Part shown: piece after piece, positions 1 to 8,502 of the stretch | Layout: every line of letters starts with the position of its first letter | Numbering within the stretch: the first letter of the stretch is position 1 | NCBI GenBank assembly: GCA_964014735.1 | Contig: CAXHBH010000008.1 | Location: 1 to 59,444 of the forward strand | From: UBA7446 sp964014735 | GTDB taxonomy: Bacteria; Bacteroidota; Bacteroidia; Flavobacteriales; Flavobacteriaceae | Length of the DNA stretch: 59,444 bases | Reading direction: 5' to 3' | The notes under the pieces: model-generated | Seen by the model: the letters and a program-made list of their open reading frames with translations, nothing else | The model's database searches: none | What the model was told of the DNA's origin: nothing | Made by a program: the position numbers and the translations under genes

Positions 1-151
1 TAACAAAGATCCTCTTGAGCAGAACAATGGTTATAAAAATACTTTTAACGAATATTTTATTAAAGAGTTAAAACTTGAGCTCAAAAAGTACATTGACGAT
101 TTGCCGGGAACTTTTCCCTTAAATATTTCAAAACCTATTGTAAAAGATTAG
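1..151 (+). CDS. C-terminal fragment of a gene cut by the window edge, probably a sulfatase
   Basis: An open frame enters from the left edge (frame starting at base 2) and stops with TAG at 149-151. The 49 visible residues start NKDPLEQNN, which resembles the 'D-x-x-x-D-P-x-E-x-x-N' tail of S1 sulfatases, and continue with a charged helix. The next gene, a sulfatase, starts 4 nt after the stop, so the two are very likely co-transcribed. No catalytic motif is in view, so the assignment rests on this short tail and on context. Confidence 0.45.
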   Translation, partial: NKDPLEQNNGYKNTFNEYFIKELKLELKKYIDDLPGTFPLNISKPIVKD

Positions 152-155
152 CCAC

Positions 156-1673
156 ATGACATTCAATTCGACAACATTTTTGAAACTTTTTTACTGTCCT
201 TTTTCTCTTTTATTCTTTTCGCTAATGATAAGCTGCGGAAATTCTAAGAGCGGTTTAAATGAAAGTAAAACCAAAAAACAAAAACCAAATATTATATTCA
301 TTTTATTAGACGATTTGGGCAAGGAATGGATAAGTAAATACGATGCCGATGATATTGAAACACCAAATATTGATCATTTAGCAAAAGAGGGAATGCAGTT
401 CAATAATGCATGGTCAATGCCGCAATGCACACCTTCAAGAGTTACTTTTTTAACCGGCCAATATCCATTTCGCCACGGTTGGGTAAATCATTACGACGTG
501 CCGAGATGGGGGCATGGTGTAAATTTCGATTCGAATAAAAATCCAAGTATACCCAAAATAATGCAGCAAGCAGGTTATAAAACCTGTGCTGCGGGAAAAT
601 GGCAGATTAATGATTTTAGGTTACAGCCAACAGTGATGAACGACCATGGTTTTGATGAATATGCAATGTGGACGGGGGTCGAAGGTGGTAATGAAACTTT
701 AAGCCAAGAGCGTTATTGGAATCCTTACATTCATATGAAAGAGGGGAGTAAAACCTATGAAGGGCAATTTGGCGAAGATATTTTTACTGATTTCATCATT
801 GATTTTATGAACAAAAACAAAGATGATCCAATGTTAATCTACTATCCAATGTGTTTGCCTCATGGACCATTAACAACTACCCCAAGTGAGCCAAAAGTTT
901 CAGGGAAAATAGAAAAGCACAAAGCCATGGTTCGTTATACAGATGAAATTCTTGGAAAGCTTGTCAAAGCAATTGATAATCTGGGTATTAGAGATAACAC
1001 CATTATTTTTTGGACAACAGATAACGGAACTTCTGGAAATATTATAGGGCACCTAAATGGAAAAGCAGTAAGAGGTGGTAAAACCTATTTGACCGAAAAT
1101 GGTGTCAACCAACCTTTTATTGTCAACTGGCCTGGAAGAGTTACACCTGGGGTTGAAACAGATGCACTAGTTGATTTTAGTGATTTGTTGCCAACCTTTG
1201 CTGACCTTGGAAATGCTTCACTACCAAAAGATTTTCATATTGATGGAAAATCTTTCAAAGATGTCATTCTAGGATACAAAACGAAAAGTGACCGAGAATG
1301 GATTTTGACTATGGGATCACTACCAGGTAAATTAAATAATAAGCGAGCTATTAACCTTCATAAGTTCAGGGATAGAGCTTTAAGAGACGAAAATTATAAA
1401 GTGTTTGTTGATACTTTAGGGAAAATATCTCACGCTTATAATATAACAATTGATATAGAAGAAAAAGAGAACTTGGTTCATTCAAATTCTAAAAAGGTTA
1501 TAAAAATACTAAAAAAATTCAAAAAGATAATTTCTGGATTTCCTAGTGAGGATGCACAACCCAATTACACCAAATTAAGTAATTCTATTTACGATATAAG
1601 TCCTGAAACCCTAAATGAAAAAGCAGAAAAATGGAGAAAGAGGTCTAATCATGCTCCATTATTTGAATATTAG
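156..1673 (+). CDS. S1-family sulfatase, lipoprotein (505 aa)
   Basis: Formylglycine-dependent sulfatase of the alkaline-phosphatase fold, predicted to remove sulfate esters from a polysaccharide. Residues 1-27 form a signal peptide with a lipobox ending at Cys27 (LMISC), so the protein is probably membrane-anchored. The metal-binding pair Asp52-Asp53 lies in FILLDDLG, and the modification motif CTPSR is at 91-95, Cys91 being the residue converted to formylglycine. PHGP and TTDNG follow. An oddity is GKWQ at 147-150: the usual motif is GKWH, so the His is replaced by Gln150. The start ATG is 4 nt after the previous gene's stop. The glycan cannot be read from sequence; the neighbouring fucosidase and lactate-producing pathway suggest a sulfated fucan. 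Confidence 0.9.
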   Translation: MTFNSTTFLKLFYCPFSLLFFSLMISCGNSKSGLNESKTKKQKPNIIFILLDDLGKEWISKYDADDIETPNIDHLAKEGMQFNNAWSMPQCTPSRVTFLTGQYPFRHGWVNHYDVPRWGHGVNFDSNKNPSIPKIMQQAGYKTCAAGKWQINDFRLQPTVMNDHGFDEYAMWTGVEGGNETLSQERYWNPYIHMKEGSKTYEGQFGEDIFTDFIIDFMNKNKDDPMLIYYPMCLPHGPLTTTPSEPKVSGKIEKHKAMVRYTDEILGKLVKAIDNLGIRDNTIIFWTTDNGTSGNIIGHLNGKAVRGGKTYLTENGVNQPFIVNWPGRVTPGVETDALVDFSDLLPTFADLGNASLPKDFHIDGKSFKDVILGYKTKSDREWILTMGSLPGKLNNKRAINLHKFRDRALRDENYKVFVDTLGKISHAYNITIDIEEKENLVHSNSKKVIKILKKFKKIISGFPSEDAQPNYTKLSNSIYDISPETLNEKAEKWRKRSNHAPLFEY

Positions 1674-1735
1674 CATTTGTAACTTTTGTGGTAATTTTTG
1701 AAATAAATGATAATAAGCTCATTACGTTTCAAAAA

Positions 1736-1743
1736 TAACTTTG
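1736..1743 (+). promoter_or_regulatory. Candidate -7 box TAACTTTG for the small exported protein gene
   Basis: TAACTTTG is an exact match to the Bacteroidota -7 element TAnnTTTG, 26 nt before the ATG at 1770. No convincing TTTG -33 element lies at about 20 nt upstream, so this is a half-supported promoter. Confidence 0.35.
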
Positions 1744-1769
1744 ACATTTGTAATTATAAACTAAAGATT

Positions 1770-2111
1770 ATGAAACATTTTATCACTTCAATCGTTTTAT
1801 TATTCATTACAGTTTCGATCTCTGCCCAGTCCAAAGAAGAGACAAAAGCTCAAAATAGAACTGACGAAATTGTTGAATTATTATCGCTTAATAAAGATGA
1901 AACATTAAAAGTATACGAAGCCCTTTTAGCAAAAGAGAAAAAGATTACAATTTTAAAAGAAGAATACAAAGATAATCAAGAAACTTTCAAAGCTGAAATC
2001 AAGACGTTAACTAGAGCTACAAACCGTGTTATGAAAGATTTCCTAGGAGGTGAAAGTATGCAGAAAATACATGCACACTTTAGAGCAAAAAGGGAAAATT
2101 CTAAAAAATAG
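1770..2111 (+). CDS. Small exported helical protein, Spy/CpxP-like (113 aa)
   Basis: The open frame extends upstream to 1707, but the ATG at 1770 gives a clean signal peptide (MKHFITSIVLLFITVSISAQ) and follows a -7 box, so it is preferred. The mature part, about 94 residues, is strongly charged (Lys/Glu) and predicted alpha-helical. It has the alternating pattern of small periplasmic Spy/CpxP-type proteins, but no clear LTxxQ motif. It is homologous to the protein at 11455 and to the N-terminus of the beta-helix protein at 8673, sharing AQSK near the cleavage site, a Y-K-D/G core, KAEI and a final F-x-AK pattern. It sits between two sulfatase genes, so a role in the glycan-degradation locus is likely, for example as an envelope chaperone or partner. 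The function is unknown. Confidence 0.75.
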   Translation: MKHFITSIVLLFITVSISAQSKEETKAQNRTDEIVELLSLNKDETLKVYEALLAKEKKITILKEEYKDNQETFKAEIKTLTRATNRVMKDFLGGESMQKIHAHFRAKRENSKK

Positions 2112-2153
2112 AGTTATATTTAATAAATCTCCTTGTTTTAAAATTCTTTGACT

Positions 2154-3668
2154 ATGCGAGTCATAAAAAACACTTTTTCTAAGATTGTAGCTATATTTGT
2201 AATTGCAAGCCTGAGTTCTTGTAATTCCAATTCCCAAGATAAAAGCATTGCAGAAGAAACCCCAACTGGTAAACAACCCAACATACTACTTATATATACT
2301 GACGACCAAGGAACTTTAGATGCTGGGTGCTATGGCACATCTGACATTCAAACACCAGTTTTAGACAAGTTAGCTTCTCAAGGAATAAAATTTACACAAG
2401 CCTATGCTCATACGGTTTGTTGTCCCTCGAGAGCTGCACTTTTAACCGGTCGCGCGCCACAACGTAGTGGTGTTAATCAATGGACCTCTTGTCATCCCGA
2501 CGATCATCAAGGTCGCGTAATGGATCTTAAAGAAATTACAATTGCTGAGCATTTAAAATCCTATGGTTATAAGACTGGACTAATTGGAAAATGGCATCTG
2601 GGAGCGACACTTGATCATGGGCCTTTAGATCAAGGGTTTGATGAATTCTTTGGTTTTAGAGGAGGTTTTATTGATTATTATTCTCATAAATTTTTACATG
2701 CGAATTGGCAAAGACCGCAATTCCATGATCTTTATAGAAATAAAGAAGAAATATTTGAAGACGGAAAGTATTTTCCAGATATGCAGGTTTCAGAGGCTAA
2801 TAGGTTTTTGGAAGAAAGTAAAAATGAACCTTTCTTCCTTTATATTCCGTTTAGTCTACCGCATTATCCTGAGCAACCGGATTCAACCTTCGTAAAACAA
2901 TATAAACATCTTGAATGGCCCAGAAGCTCTTACGCACCAATGATTACCACTCTTGATCATAGAATGGGACAAATTTTAGAAAAACTAGACGAACTTGGAT
3001 TAAGAGATAACACCATAATAATTTATATGAGTGATAATGGACACTCCACTGAAGATTATTATAACTGGAATGAAAGTTATGGAGGAAATGGTGGAGGCGG
3101 CTTTACTGGAAAATGGCGAGGTGCAAAAGGGAGTTTCTTTGAAGGTGGCATTAGAGTACCAGCGGTAATAAGTTATCCTAAATTATTTCCGAAAGGAGAA
3201 ATAAGAGATCAAACAATTGTAAATCTTGATATTCTACCTACCATATGTGAAATACTTGATATTCCACCCCCTAAAAATAAGCTTGACGGCAAAAGCATTT
3301 TAGATGTTATAAAATATAAAGAGGCTAAATCGCCACACGAAGTTTTGCATTGGATGTGGCAAGGTATGTGGGCAGTTAGAAAAGGAAACTGGAAACTTAT
3401 TTATGATGGTCACGACACCACAGGAAAGTTCTCTATTCATCCTGAAAAAGAATTTGAAATGCCTGAATACTACTTAGCCAACTTAGATGACGAAAAACCA
3501 GAAGAAATAAACTATGCATTGGAAGAACCCAAAATATTAAAAGATCTACTTACACTTCACCAGAGTTGGGCAAAAGATGTCTTTCAAGGTTCTGGTTACC
3601 CTGACCCAAATTCAGTGGAAGGGAAAAAAGAAAAAATTATTAAAACGAAGGGTACTACCAAATTGTAA
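2154..3668 (+). CDS. S1-family sulfatase, lipoprotein (504 aa)
   Basis: Second complete formylglycine sulfatase of the locus. A TTG two codons upstream (2148) is in frame, but the ATG at 2154 is the more likely start. Counted from 2154, a lipobox Cys is at residue 23 (SLSSC), the metal-binding Asp pair at 50-51 (YTDDQG), and the modification motif CCPSR at 89-93, with Cys89 the expected formylglycine residue. The canonical GKWHLG and MSDNGH motifs are both present, in contrast to the upstream sulfatase. It is 42 nt downstream of the small exported protein gene and probably in the same transcription unit. The substrate is inferred from context only (sulfated, fucose-containing glycan). Confidence 0.9.
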   Translation: MRVIKNTFSKIVAIFVIASLSSCNSNSQDKSIAEETPTGKQPNILLIYTDDQGTLDAGCYGTSDIQTPVLDKLASQGIKFTQAYAHTVCCPSRAALLTGRAPQRSGVNQWTSCHPDDHQGRVMDLKEITIAEHLKSYGYKTGLIGKWHLGATLDHGPLDQGFDEFFGFRGGFIDYYSHKFLHANWQRPQFHDLYRNKEEIFEDGKYFPDMQVSEANRFLEESKNEPFFLYIPFSLPHYPEQPDSTFVKQYKHLEWPRSSYAPMITTLDHRMGQILEKLDELGLRDNTIIIYMSDNGHSTEDYYNWNESYGGNGGGGFTGKWRGAKGSFFEGGIRVPAVISYPKLFPKGEIRDQTIVNLDILPTICEILDIPPPKNKLDGKSILDVIKYKEAKSPHEVLHWMWQGMWAVRKGNWKLIYDGHDTTGKFSIHPEKEFEMPEYYLANLDDEKPEEINYALEEPKILKDLLTLHQSWAKDVFQGSGYPDPNSVEGKKEKIIKTKGTTKL

Positions 3669-3904
3669 ATAGCAAGGAAATAAGAGATTTTCCAACTATA
3701 GATAAAGACCTTCCCAATACTTCAATTTATCGATTAAATAAACACAATAGAGTTTCTACTTTTCTCAATTTTTATGAAATGAATAATTAATGAGGCGGAT
3801 ATTCGTTTCTGCAACAAACCCTATAATTCCCTAATATGTTTTTAAAAGAATCTATAATAGTGTTTAGATAACAGCCTAAATATTTTTAGTGTTTTTTTTA
3901 TTTA

Positions 3905-5419
3905 TTAATCGATATCAATTTTTAATGTGTAACCCAATCCAGAAGTTGTTCTCTGTACACCACTAATTCTTAAACCGGTTTTGGTTTGCTTCCATTGTAA
4001 CGAATTTATAGATCCTAGTTGGTTTACGCTTTTTACTTTATACCCCGATAATTTTGACAAGCTTTCTATAATTATAGATTCGTTTTCTTCAGGATAAACC
4101 AAAGCTGTTGCAAACAAGTAATTTGTATTGATGGTAAACCAAAAATCTTTGCTAGTAAATTCAAGAGGTTTGCCTTTATTCTTTTCTCTATGATTTGTGC
4201 CCTTCATAAAAATTTGGGTAGGACCCTCATGGGTAATTTTCCAACGTTTAGTATTGTAAATGCCTTCACCATTAATTTTCAACCAGTTTCCAAGAGTAAT
4301 TAAATTTTTAACAGATGTTTCTGGTACATCGCCCATACTGTCTGGCCCAATATTTAGCATATAATTTCCTCCTTTACTTACAATTTCAATGAGCCAAAAC
4401 AAAAGTTCGTTAGGGCTTTTCCAATCCTTGTCATAAGATTTAAATCCCCAAGAATTATTTGTAGTTCCAACTGTTTGCCAAGGTTTTGAGATATAAAGTG
4501 GGTTTTCAGGAATTTTATTGTCACCTGGAATATCAAAATCACCAAGGGAATTGCCAACTCTAGAATTTATTAATAATTGAGGTTGATAGTTATATGCTAG
4601 TGTATAAAATTCATAACTCTGTTTTGGGGTTAAATAATGTGGCATATCATACCATAAGGTAGTCATGTCAGTATACCTAGTGAGCAATTCTTTGACTTGA
4701 GGAAAAGCTTTTTTATTTAGATAATCTGAGAATGTATTTGGGCTAGGATCCCAGGTATTAACTCCAAATTTTCTTTGGGCTTTTTCATTTAAAGGTAAAC
4801 CAGATGCCTTGAGTTCACTATAACCACAATCATTAGCATCAGACCAATCAATATTATGTGAGTAATATAAACCAAAATCAATGCCTTCAGATTTACATGC
4901 TTTGTATAACGCATCAATAATATCGGTTTTGTAAGGGGTAGCATCTACAATATTATACTTACTTACCTCAGAATTATAGAGCGCAAAACCGTCGTGATGT
5001 TTTGCAGTAACAACTAAATACTTCATCCCAGCAGATTTGATTAATTTGGCAATAGCAGTTGCATCAAAATTAGTTGGATTAAATTGTTTAGCTAATTCCG
5101 CATATTCATTTCTTGGAATTTGTGCCGCAAGTTGGATCCACTCTGCCACTTTTGGACCTTTCAAATCCTCCATCCTTTGATTTTTCCATACTCCCCCGGG
5201 TATAGCATATAATCCCCAATGAATAAACATACCATATTTAGAATCATTAAAATGACTAATGGCTTTACGTTTTGAATTTTGCATCTTTTTATATGAAGTA
5301 CTGTCTATAGATGACATGTTCAAAGCATCGGTCTGACTATTAACAACATTGAATATTAGCATAAGGAGCACCAAATGCATAGTTTTTGCCTTTAAAAGGA
5401 GATAGCATAATTTTTTCAT
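3905..5419 (-). CDS. GH29 alpha-L-fucosidase, exported (504 aa)
   Basis: Glycoside hydrolase family 29, releasing L-fucose from the non-reducing end by a retaining mechanism. The open frame reaches 5452, but the ATG at 5419 (MKKLCYLLL) starts a signal peptide ending near VVNSQ and is preferred. Family motifs in order are GMFIHWGLYAIPGG, VTAKHHDGFALY, GLYYSHNIDW, and TTLWYDMPHY, whose Asp (about residue 258 from this start) is the expected nucleophile. The C-terminal part is the usual beta-sandwich. It lies 33 nt downstream of the lactate dehydrogenase gene on the same strand. Together with the SDR and FAH genes it forms a fucose-release and fucose-breakdown cluster. Confidence 0.92.
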   Translation of the reverse strand: MKKLCYLLLKAKTMHLVLLMLIFNVVNSQTDALNMSSIDSTSYKKMQNSKRKAISHFNDSKYGMFIHWGLYAIPGGVWKNQRMEDLKGPKVAEWIQLAAQIPRNEYAELAKQFNPTNFDATAIAKLIKSAGMKYLVVTAKHHDGFALYNSEVSKYNIVDATPYKTDIIDALYKACKSEGIDFGLYYSHNIDWSDANDCGYSELKASGLPLNEKAQRKFGVNTWDPSPNTFSDYLNKKAFPQVKELLTRYTDMTTLWYDMPHYLTPKQSYEFYTLAYNYQPQLLINSRVGNSLGDFDIPGDNKIPENPLYISKPWQTVGTTNNSWGFKSYDKDWKSPNELLFWLIEIVSKGGNYMLNIGPDSMGDVPETSVKNLITLGNWLKINGEGIYNTKRWKITHEGPTQIFMKGTNHREKNKGKPLEFTSKDFWFTINTNYLFATALVYPEENESIIIESLSKLSGYKVKSVNQLGSINSLQWKQTKTGLRISGVQRTTSGLGYTLKIDID

Positions 5420-5452
5420 ACAATAATTTGCAAAATTTTCTCTGAATTGCAT

Positions 5453-6607
5453 TTAAAAAGTTCGAATTAGTTTACTTCGTAAATCATTGATTTGTGCACA
5501 GCTTAGCTGCTCCATGACTTGAGTCAATTGTGTTTTTAACATCGCAATTGTATGATGCCCCCCTTTTTTTCCAAGAGCAGAAACACCATACATAAAAGTA
5601 CGGCCTAAAAAACTAAAATCTGCTCCACTAGCCATCACTCGCGCCACATCAGCGCCTCCACGAATACCACTATCCATCATCACAGTTAACTTGTCTTTGT
5701 AAAGTGGTGCAATGTCTTTTAATGAATCTATAGTCGCTTGACCAACGTCAACTTGACGTCCACCATGATTGGAAATAATGACTCCGTCTAAGCCCAGTCG
5801 ATACGCTTTTTCTACATCGTGAGCAGACTCAGCTCCTTTAAGCACTAGTTTGCCTTTCCACAAATCACGAATCTTTTTGATTTTTTCTTCGTTTAATCGA
5901 CCCGAGAATGTAGCATCCATAAATTTCGCAAGTTGATTTAGGTTTAGGTTTTTTGACATATATGGTTTGAGTACCTCGAAACTTGGTTGACCATGAACTA
6001 GGGTTTGCAATGCCCAATGGGGTCTTTTAGCCGCATTGATAATATTGGTCAAAGTCATTTTAGGTGGCATGGACAAACCATTACGAATATCCCTGGGGCG
6101 ATAACCAAAAGAAGGGACATCAGCAAGTATGATTAATACCGGGCATCCTGCTACTTCGGCGCGTTTCAAAATATCTTTAGTGACTCGTTCCTCTGCAGGG
6201 TGGTAAAGCTGAAACCAAGAATTACCTTCTGTAATTTCAGCAATTTTTTCAATACTAGCTGTGGTAACAGTACTTAATACAAAAGGGATATTATGATCAA
6301 ATGCTGCTCTGGCAAGTATCTCTGGTGACTTGGGCCACATCAGTCCTTGCAAGCCAACTGGCGAAATACCGAAGGGTGCGTCGTATGTATGTCCAAAAAG
6401 TTCTGTTTTTAGATCAGGTTTTTGGTATTCAACCAAATATTTTGGCTTTAGTTCAATATCACGAATCCGATCTGTATTCTTTTTAAGGTTTACATCGTCA
6501 TTACAACCACCATCTAAATATTCAAAAGCAAATTTTGGAATTTTTCTTTTTGCACGTGCTCTTAAATCTGGTACAGAAGGGTATTTATAATTTATCTCTA
6601 ACTCCAT
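5453..6607 (-). CDS. lldD: FMN-dependent L-lactate dehydrogenase (384 aa)
   Basis: Flavin alpha-hydroxy-acid dehydrogenase that oxidises L-lactate to pyruvate, normally at the cytoplasmic face of the membrane. Visible family features are FEYLDGG near the N-terminus, LADVPSFGYRPRDIRNG (about 161-177), the catalytic His281 in ISNHGGRQVD, and the phosphate-binding MDSGIRGGADVARVMASGA. Length is normal. In this cluster the enzyme would consume the L-lactate made when 2,4-diketo-3-deoxy-L-fuconate is cleaved. Another alpha-hydroxy acid could be the true substrate. The start codon lies just after the stump of a fuconolactonase gene, whose shifted frame runs a few codons into lldD. Confidence 0.88.
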   Translation of the reverse strand: MELEINYKYPSVPDLRARAKRKIPKFAFEYLDGGCNDDVNLKKNTDRIRDIELKPKYLVEYQKPDLKTELFGHTYDAPFGISPVGLQGLMWPKSPEILARAAFDHNIPFVLSTVTTASIEKIAEITEGNSWFQLYHPAEERVTKDILKRAEVAGCPVLIILADVPSFGYRPRDIRNGLSMPPKMTLTNIINAAKRPHWALQTLVHGQPSFEVLKPYMSKNLNLNQLAKFMDATFSGRLNEEKIKKIRDLWKGKLVLKGAESAHDVEKAYRLGLDGVIISNHGGRQVDVGQATIDSLKDIAPLYKDKLTVMMDSGIRGGADVARVMASGADFSFLGRTFMYGVSALGKKGGHHTIAMLKTQLTQVMEQLSCAQINDLRSKLIRTF

Positions 6608-6646
6608 TCATTTTTATTTAAGCAATATATTTTTTCATCAACCCCA

Positions 6647-6778
6647 TTTTCTTGAAGGATAGGCTCCAAATCTTTTGGAAGGAAATCCTTTTTTTTGGAT
6701 TACAGACATCTACTCGTCAATCAATGCATCCCTAACGAGGTTGTATTTCCAAAAATGCTGATGACTATCAATTATCAT
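6647..6778 (-). pseudogene. N-terminal stump of an L-fuconolactonase (COG3618 amidohydrolase) gene
   Basis: The 167-nt gap between lldD and the FAH gene holds a broken coding sequence. Its ATG (6776-6778) overlaps the FAH stop by an ATGA junction, as in a coupled operon. It reads MIIDSHQHFWKYN, the HxH metal-binding start of fuconolactonases. An in-frame TAG follows at codon 23, where a Ser codon would be expected, then a +1 shift in a run of eight A (8 T on the plus strand, 6689-6696). In the shifted frame it continues KDFLPKDLEPILQENGVD, again typical of the family, and then similarity ends abruptly. About five sixths of the gene is gone. The normal protein would hydrolyse L-fucono-1,5-lactone to L-fuconate. 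Confidence 0.8.
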
Positions 6779-7629
6779 TTATATGCTTTACATGATTGCC
6801 TTGCAATACCTAAACCATCTATCCCCAGCTCGACTACATCACCTTCTTTAAGATATCTTGGCGGATTTAAACCTAACCCAACTCCAAAGGGTGTTCCGGT
6901 TGAAATAATATCTCCAGGGAGTAAGGTCATAAATTGACTAATGTAGCTAACGACTTCTTGAACATTGAATATGAAATCTGATGTACTACTAGCTTGCATT
7001 ATTTCTCCATTGAGCTTTAACCAAAGATTTAAGTCATTGGGGTTTTTAATTTCATCCGGAGTTGCGATAAATGGACCAAGTGGAGCAAAAGTATCACAAC
7101 TTTTTCCCTTAACCCATTGACCTGATTTTTCCAATTGAAATTCACGTTCACTAACATCATTGTGCAACACATAGCCTGCAACGTGATTTAGCGCATCTGC
7201 TTCTGATACATATGATGCCTTCTTACCAATAACAAGAGCTAATTCCACCTCCCAATCAGTTTTTTCACTTCCCTTAGGAATTACAATCGGGTCAAAGGGA
7301 CCAACTATAGATGAAGTAGATTTAAAAAAAAGTACGGGTTCTTTGGGAATATCCATACCACTTTCAGCAGCATGCTTGGCATAATTTAAGCCAACGCATA
7401 CTATTTTTGATGGACGACTCAATGGAGATCCCAATCTGATATCATCATGAATTTCTGGGCAAGAATCTTGATTTTTTGACAACCAATCTATCAAATTCTG
7501 AATTCCATCATTTCCAAAAAAGTTTTCATCATAATCTATTACAAAATTTGAAACATCTATTTTTTTTCCATTTGATAAAATTACACCTGGTTGTTCTCCA
7601 TTAGTTTCCCCAAATCGAATAAGTCTCAT
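6775..7629 (-). CDS. FAH-family hydrolase, probable 2,4-diketo-3-deoxy-L-fuconate hydrolase (284 aa)
   Basis: Fumarylacetoacetate-hydrolase fold. The core starts at about residue 75 (KIVCVGLNYAKHAAESG), followed by VLFFKSTSSIVGP, the acidic metal-binding segment DWEVELALVIG, GYVLHNDVSERE, and the C-terminal GDIISTGTPFGVGLG. Close relatives split acylpyruvates; in the non-phosphorylative L-fucose (and L-rhamnose) pathway this family yields pyruvate plus L-lactate. The pairing with an SDR on one side (7 nt away) and L-lactate dehydrogenase on the other supports that role over ureidoglycolate lyase or another acylpyruvase. Its stop TGA overlaps the start of the fuconolactonase stump. Confidence 0.85.
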   Translation of the reverse strand: MRLIRFGETNGEQPGVILSNGKKIDVSNFVIDYDENFFGNDGIQNLIDWLSKNQDSCPEIHDDIRLGSPLSRPSKIVCVGLNYAKHAAESGMDIPKEPVLFFKSTSSIVGPFDPIVIPKGSEKTDWEVELALVIGKKASYVSEADALNHVAGYVLHNDVSEREFQLEKSGQWVKGKSCDTFAPLGPFIATPDEIKNPNDLNLWLKLNGEIMQASSTSDFIFNVQEVVSYISQFMTLLPGDIISTGTPFGVGLGLNPPRYLKEGDVVELGIDGLGIARQSCKAYK

Positions 7630-7636
7630 AATTAAT

Positions 7637-8425
7637 TTATTTAGAGTTAAGTGTTATAAACCCGCCATCAATTCCGTAGTCTGAACCTGTAATAAAACTC
7701 GCTTCATCACTACATAAAAACAATGCCAAATCTGCAATTTCTTGTGGCGTTCCCATACGACCAATAGGTTGTGTTTTTGAAAGTTTATCAAAAATTTCAT
7801 CTTCCTTACCCGGATAATTTTTCTTTATAAATCCATCTACAAAAGGAGTGTGAACTCGAGCTGGAGAAATACAATTACAACGGATATTATGGTCGATGTA
7901 ATCTTTAGCGATTGCATAAGTCATTGTTAGAACAGCACCTTTAGACATTGAATATGCAAAACGATCTGATATTCCAACAGAAGATGCGATGGAAGCTAAA
8001 TTTAGAACCACACCTCCACCATTGATTTTCATAAGGGGAATACAAGCTTTTAAACAATTAAAAACGCCTTTAATATTTATATTGTAAAGTCTATCCAAAT
8101 CTTCTTCTTCACACACTTCAATATTCCCTACATGAGCAACGCCAGCATTGTTTACTAAAATGTTAATCGATGCTTTTTTTGAAATTTTTTTTATTACAGT
8201 TGATACTTCATCTGAATTTGAGACATCACATTTGTAAGATTTGGATTTATATCCTTCATTGTTAATTTCAAGAACCACATCAGCAGCGGCTTTTTCATTG
8301 TAATCAAGTATGTGGACATACGAGCCTTGCATGGCAAAGTTTTTTGCGATTGCTCTGCCAATACCACTTCCGCCTCCAGTAATCAAACTTATTTTGTTAT
8401 TTAAGGAAAATTTTGGTTCCATCAT
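7637..8425 (-). CDS. SDR-family dehydrogenase, probable 2-keto-3-deoxy-L-fuconate dehydrogenase (262 aa)
   Basis: Classical short-chain dehydrogenase with the NAD(P)-binding glycine motif TGGGSGIG (about 16-23), the NNAG motif, a catalytic Ser in LASIASS, and the YSMSK Tyr/Lys pair. The C-terminus has the usual ITGSDYGIDGGF. RVHTPF after the catalytic lysine resembles L-fuconate/rhamnonate-pathway SDRs. It is the first gene of a minus-strand unit (SDR, FAH, fuconolactonase stump, lldD, fucosidase). The alternative role, L-fucose dehydrogenase, cannot be excluded. Two adjacent ATGs (8425 and 8422) are possible starts. Confidence 0.82.
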   Translation of the reverse strand: MMEPKFSLNNKISLITGGGSGIGRAIAKNFAMQGSYVHILDYNEKAAADVVLEINNEGYKSKSYKCDVSNSDEVSTVIKKISKKASINILVNNAGVAHVGNIEVCEEEDLDRLYNINIKGVFNCLKACIPLMKINGGGVVLNLASIASSVGISDRFAYSMSKGAVLTMTYAIAKDYIDHNIRCNCISPARVHTPFVDGFIKKNYPGKEDEIFDKLSKTQPIGRMGTPQEIADLALFLCSDEASFITGSDYGIDGGFITLNSK

Positions 8426-8502
8426 TTTAAGTATTTAAAGTCATGTTTCGAGATATATCCATTAAATCCAATCAGGACCAGAGCATTTAAATTATGTTTA
8501 AA

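Noticed and set aside
3644..3790. 48-codon plus-strand open frame in the gap after the second sulfatase
   Set aside because: It has no start codon in a sensible place and no family motif that I recognise. The 236-nt gap holds nothing else clear; it could be a gene remnant, but there is no support.
6689..6696. Possible sequencing error in the eight-base homopolymer as the cause of the fuconolactonase frameshift
   Set aside because: An error there would not explain the upstream TAG codon or the missing five sixths of the gene; the gene is broken in any case.
7637..8425. SDR taken as a 3-oxoacyl-ACP reductase (FabG)
   Set aside because: Sequence is FabG-like in general, but the operon with FAH hydrolase and L-lactate dehydrogenase supports a sugar-acid dehydrogenase.
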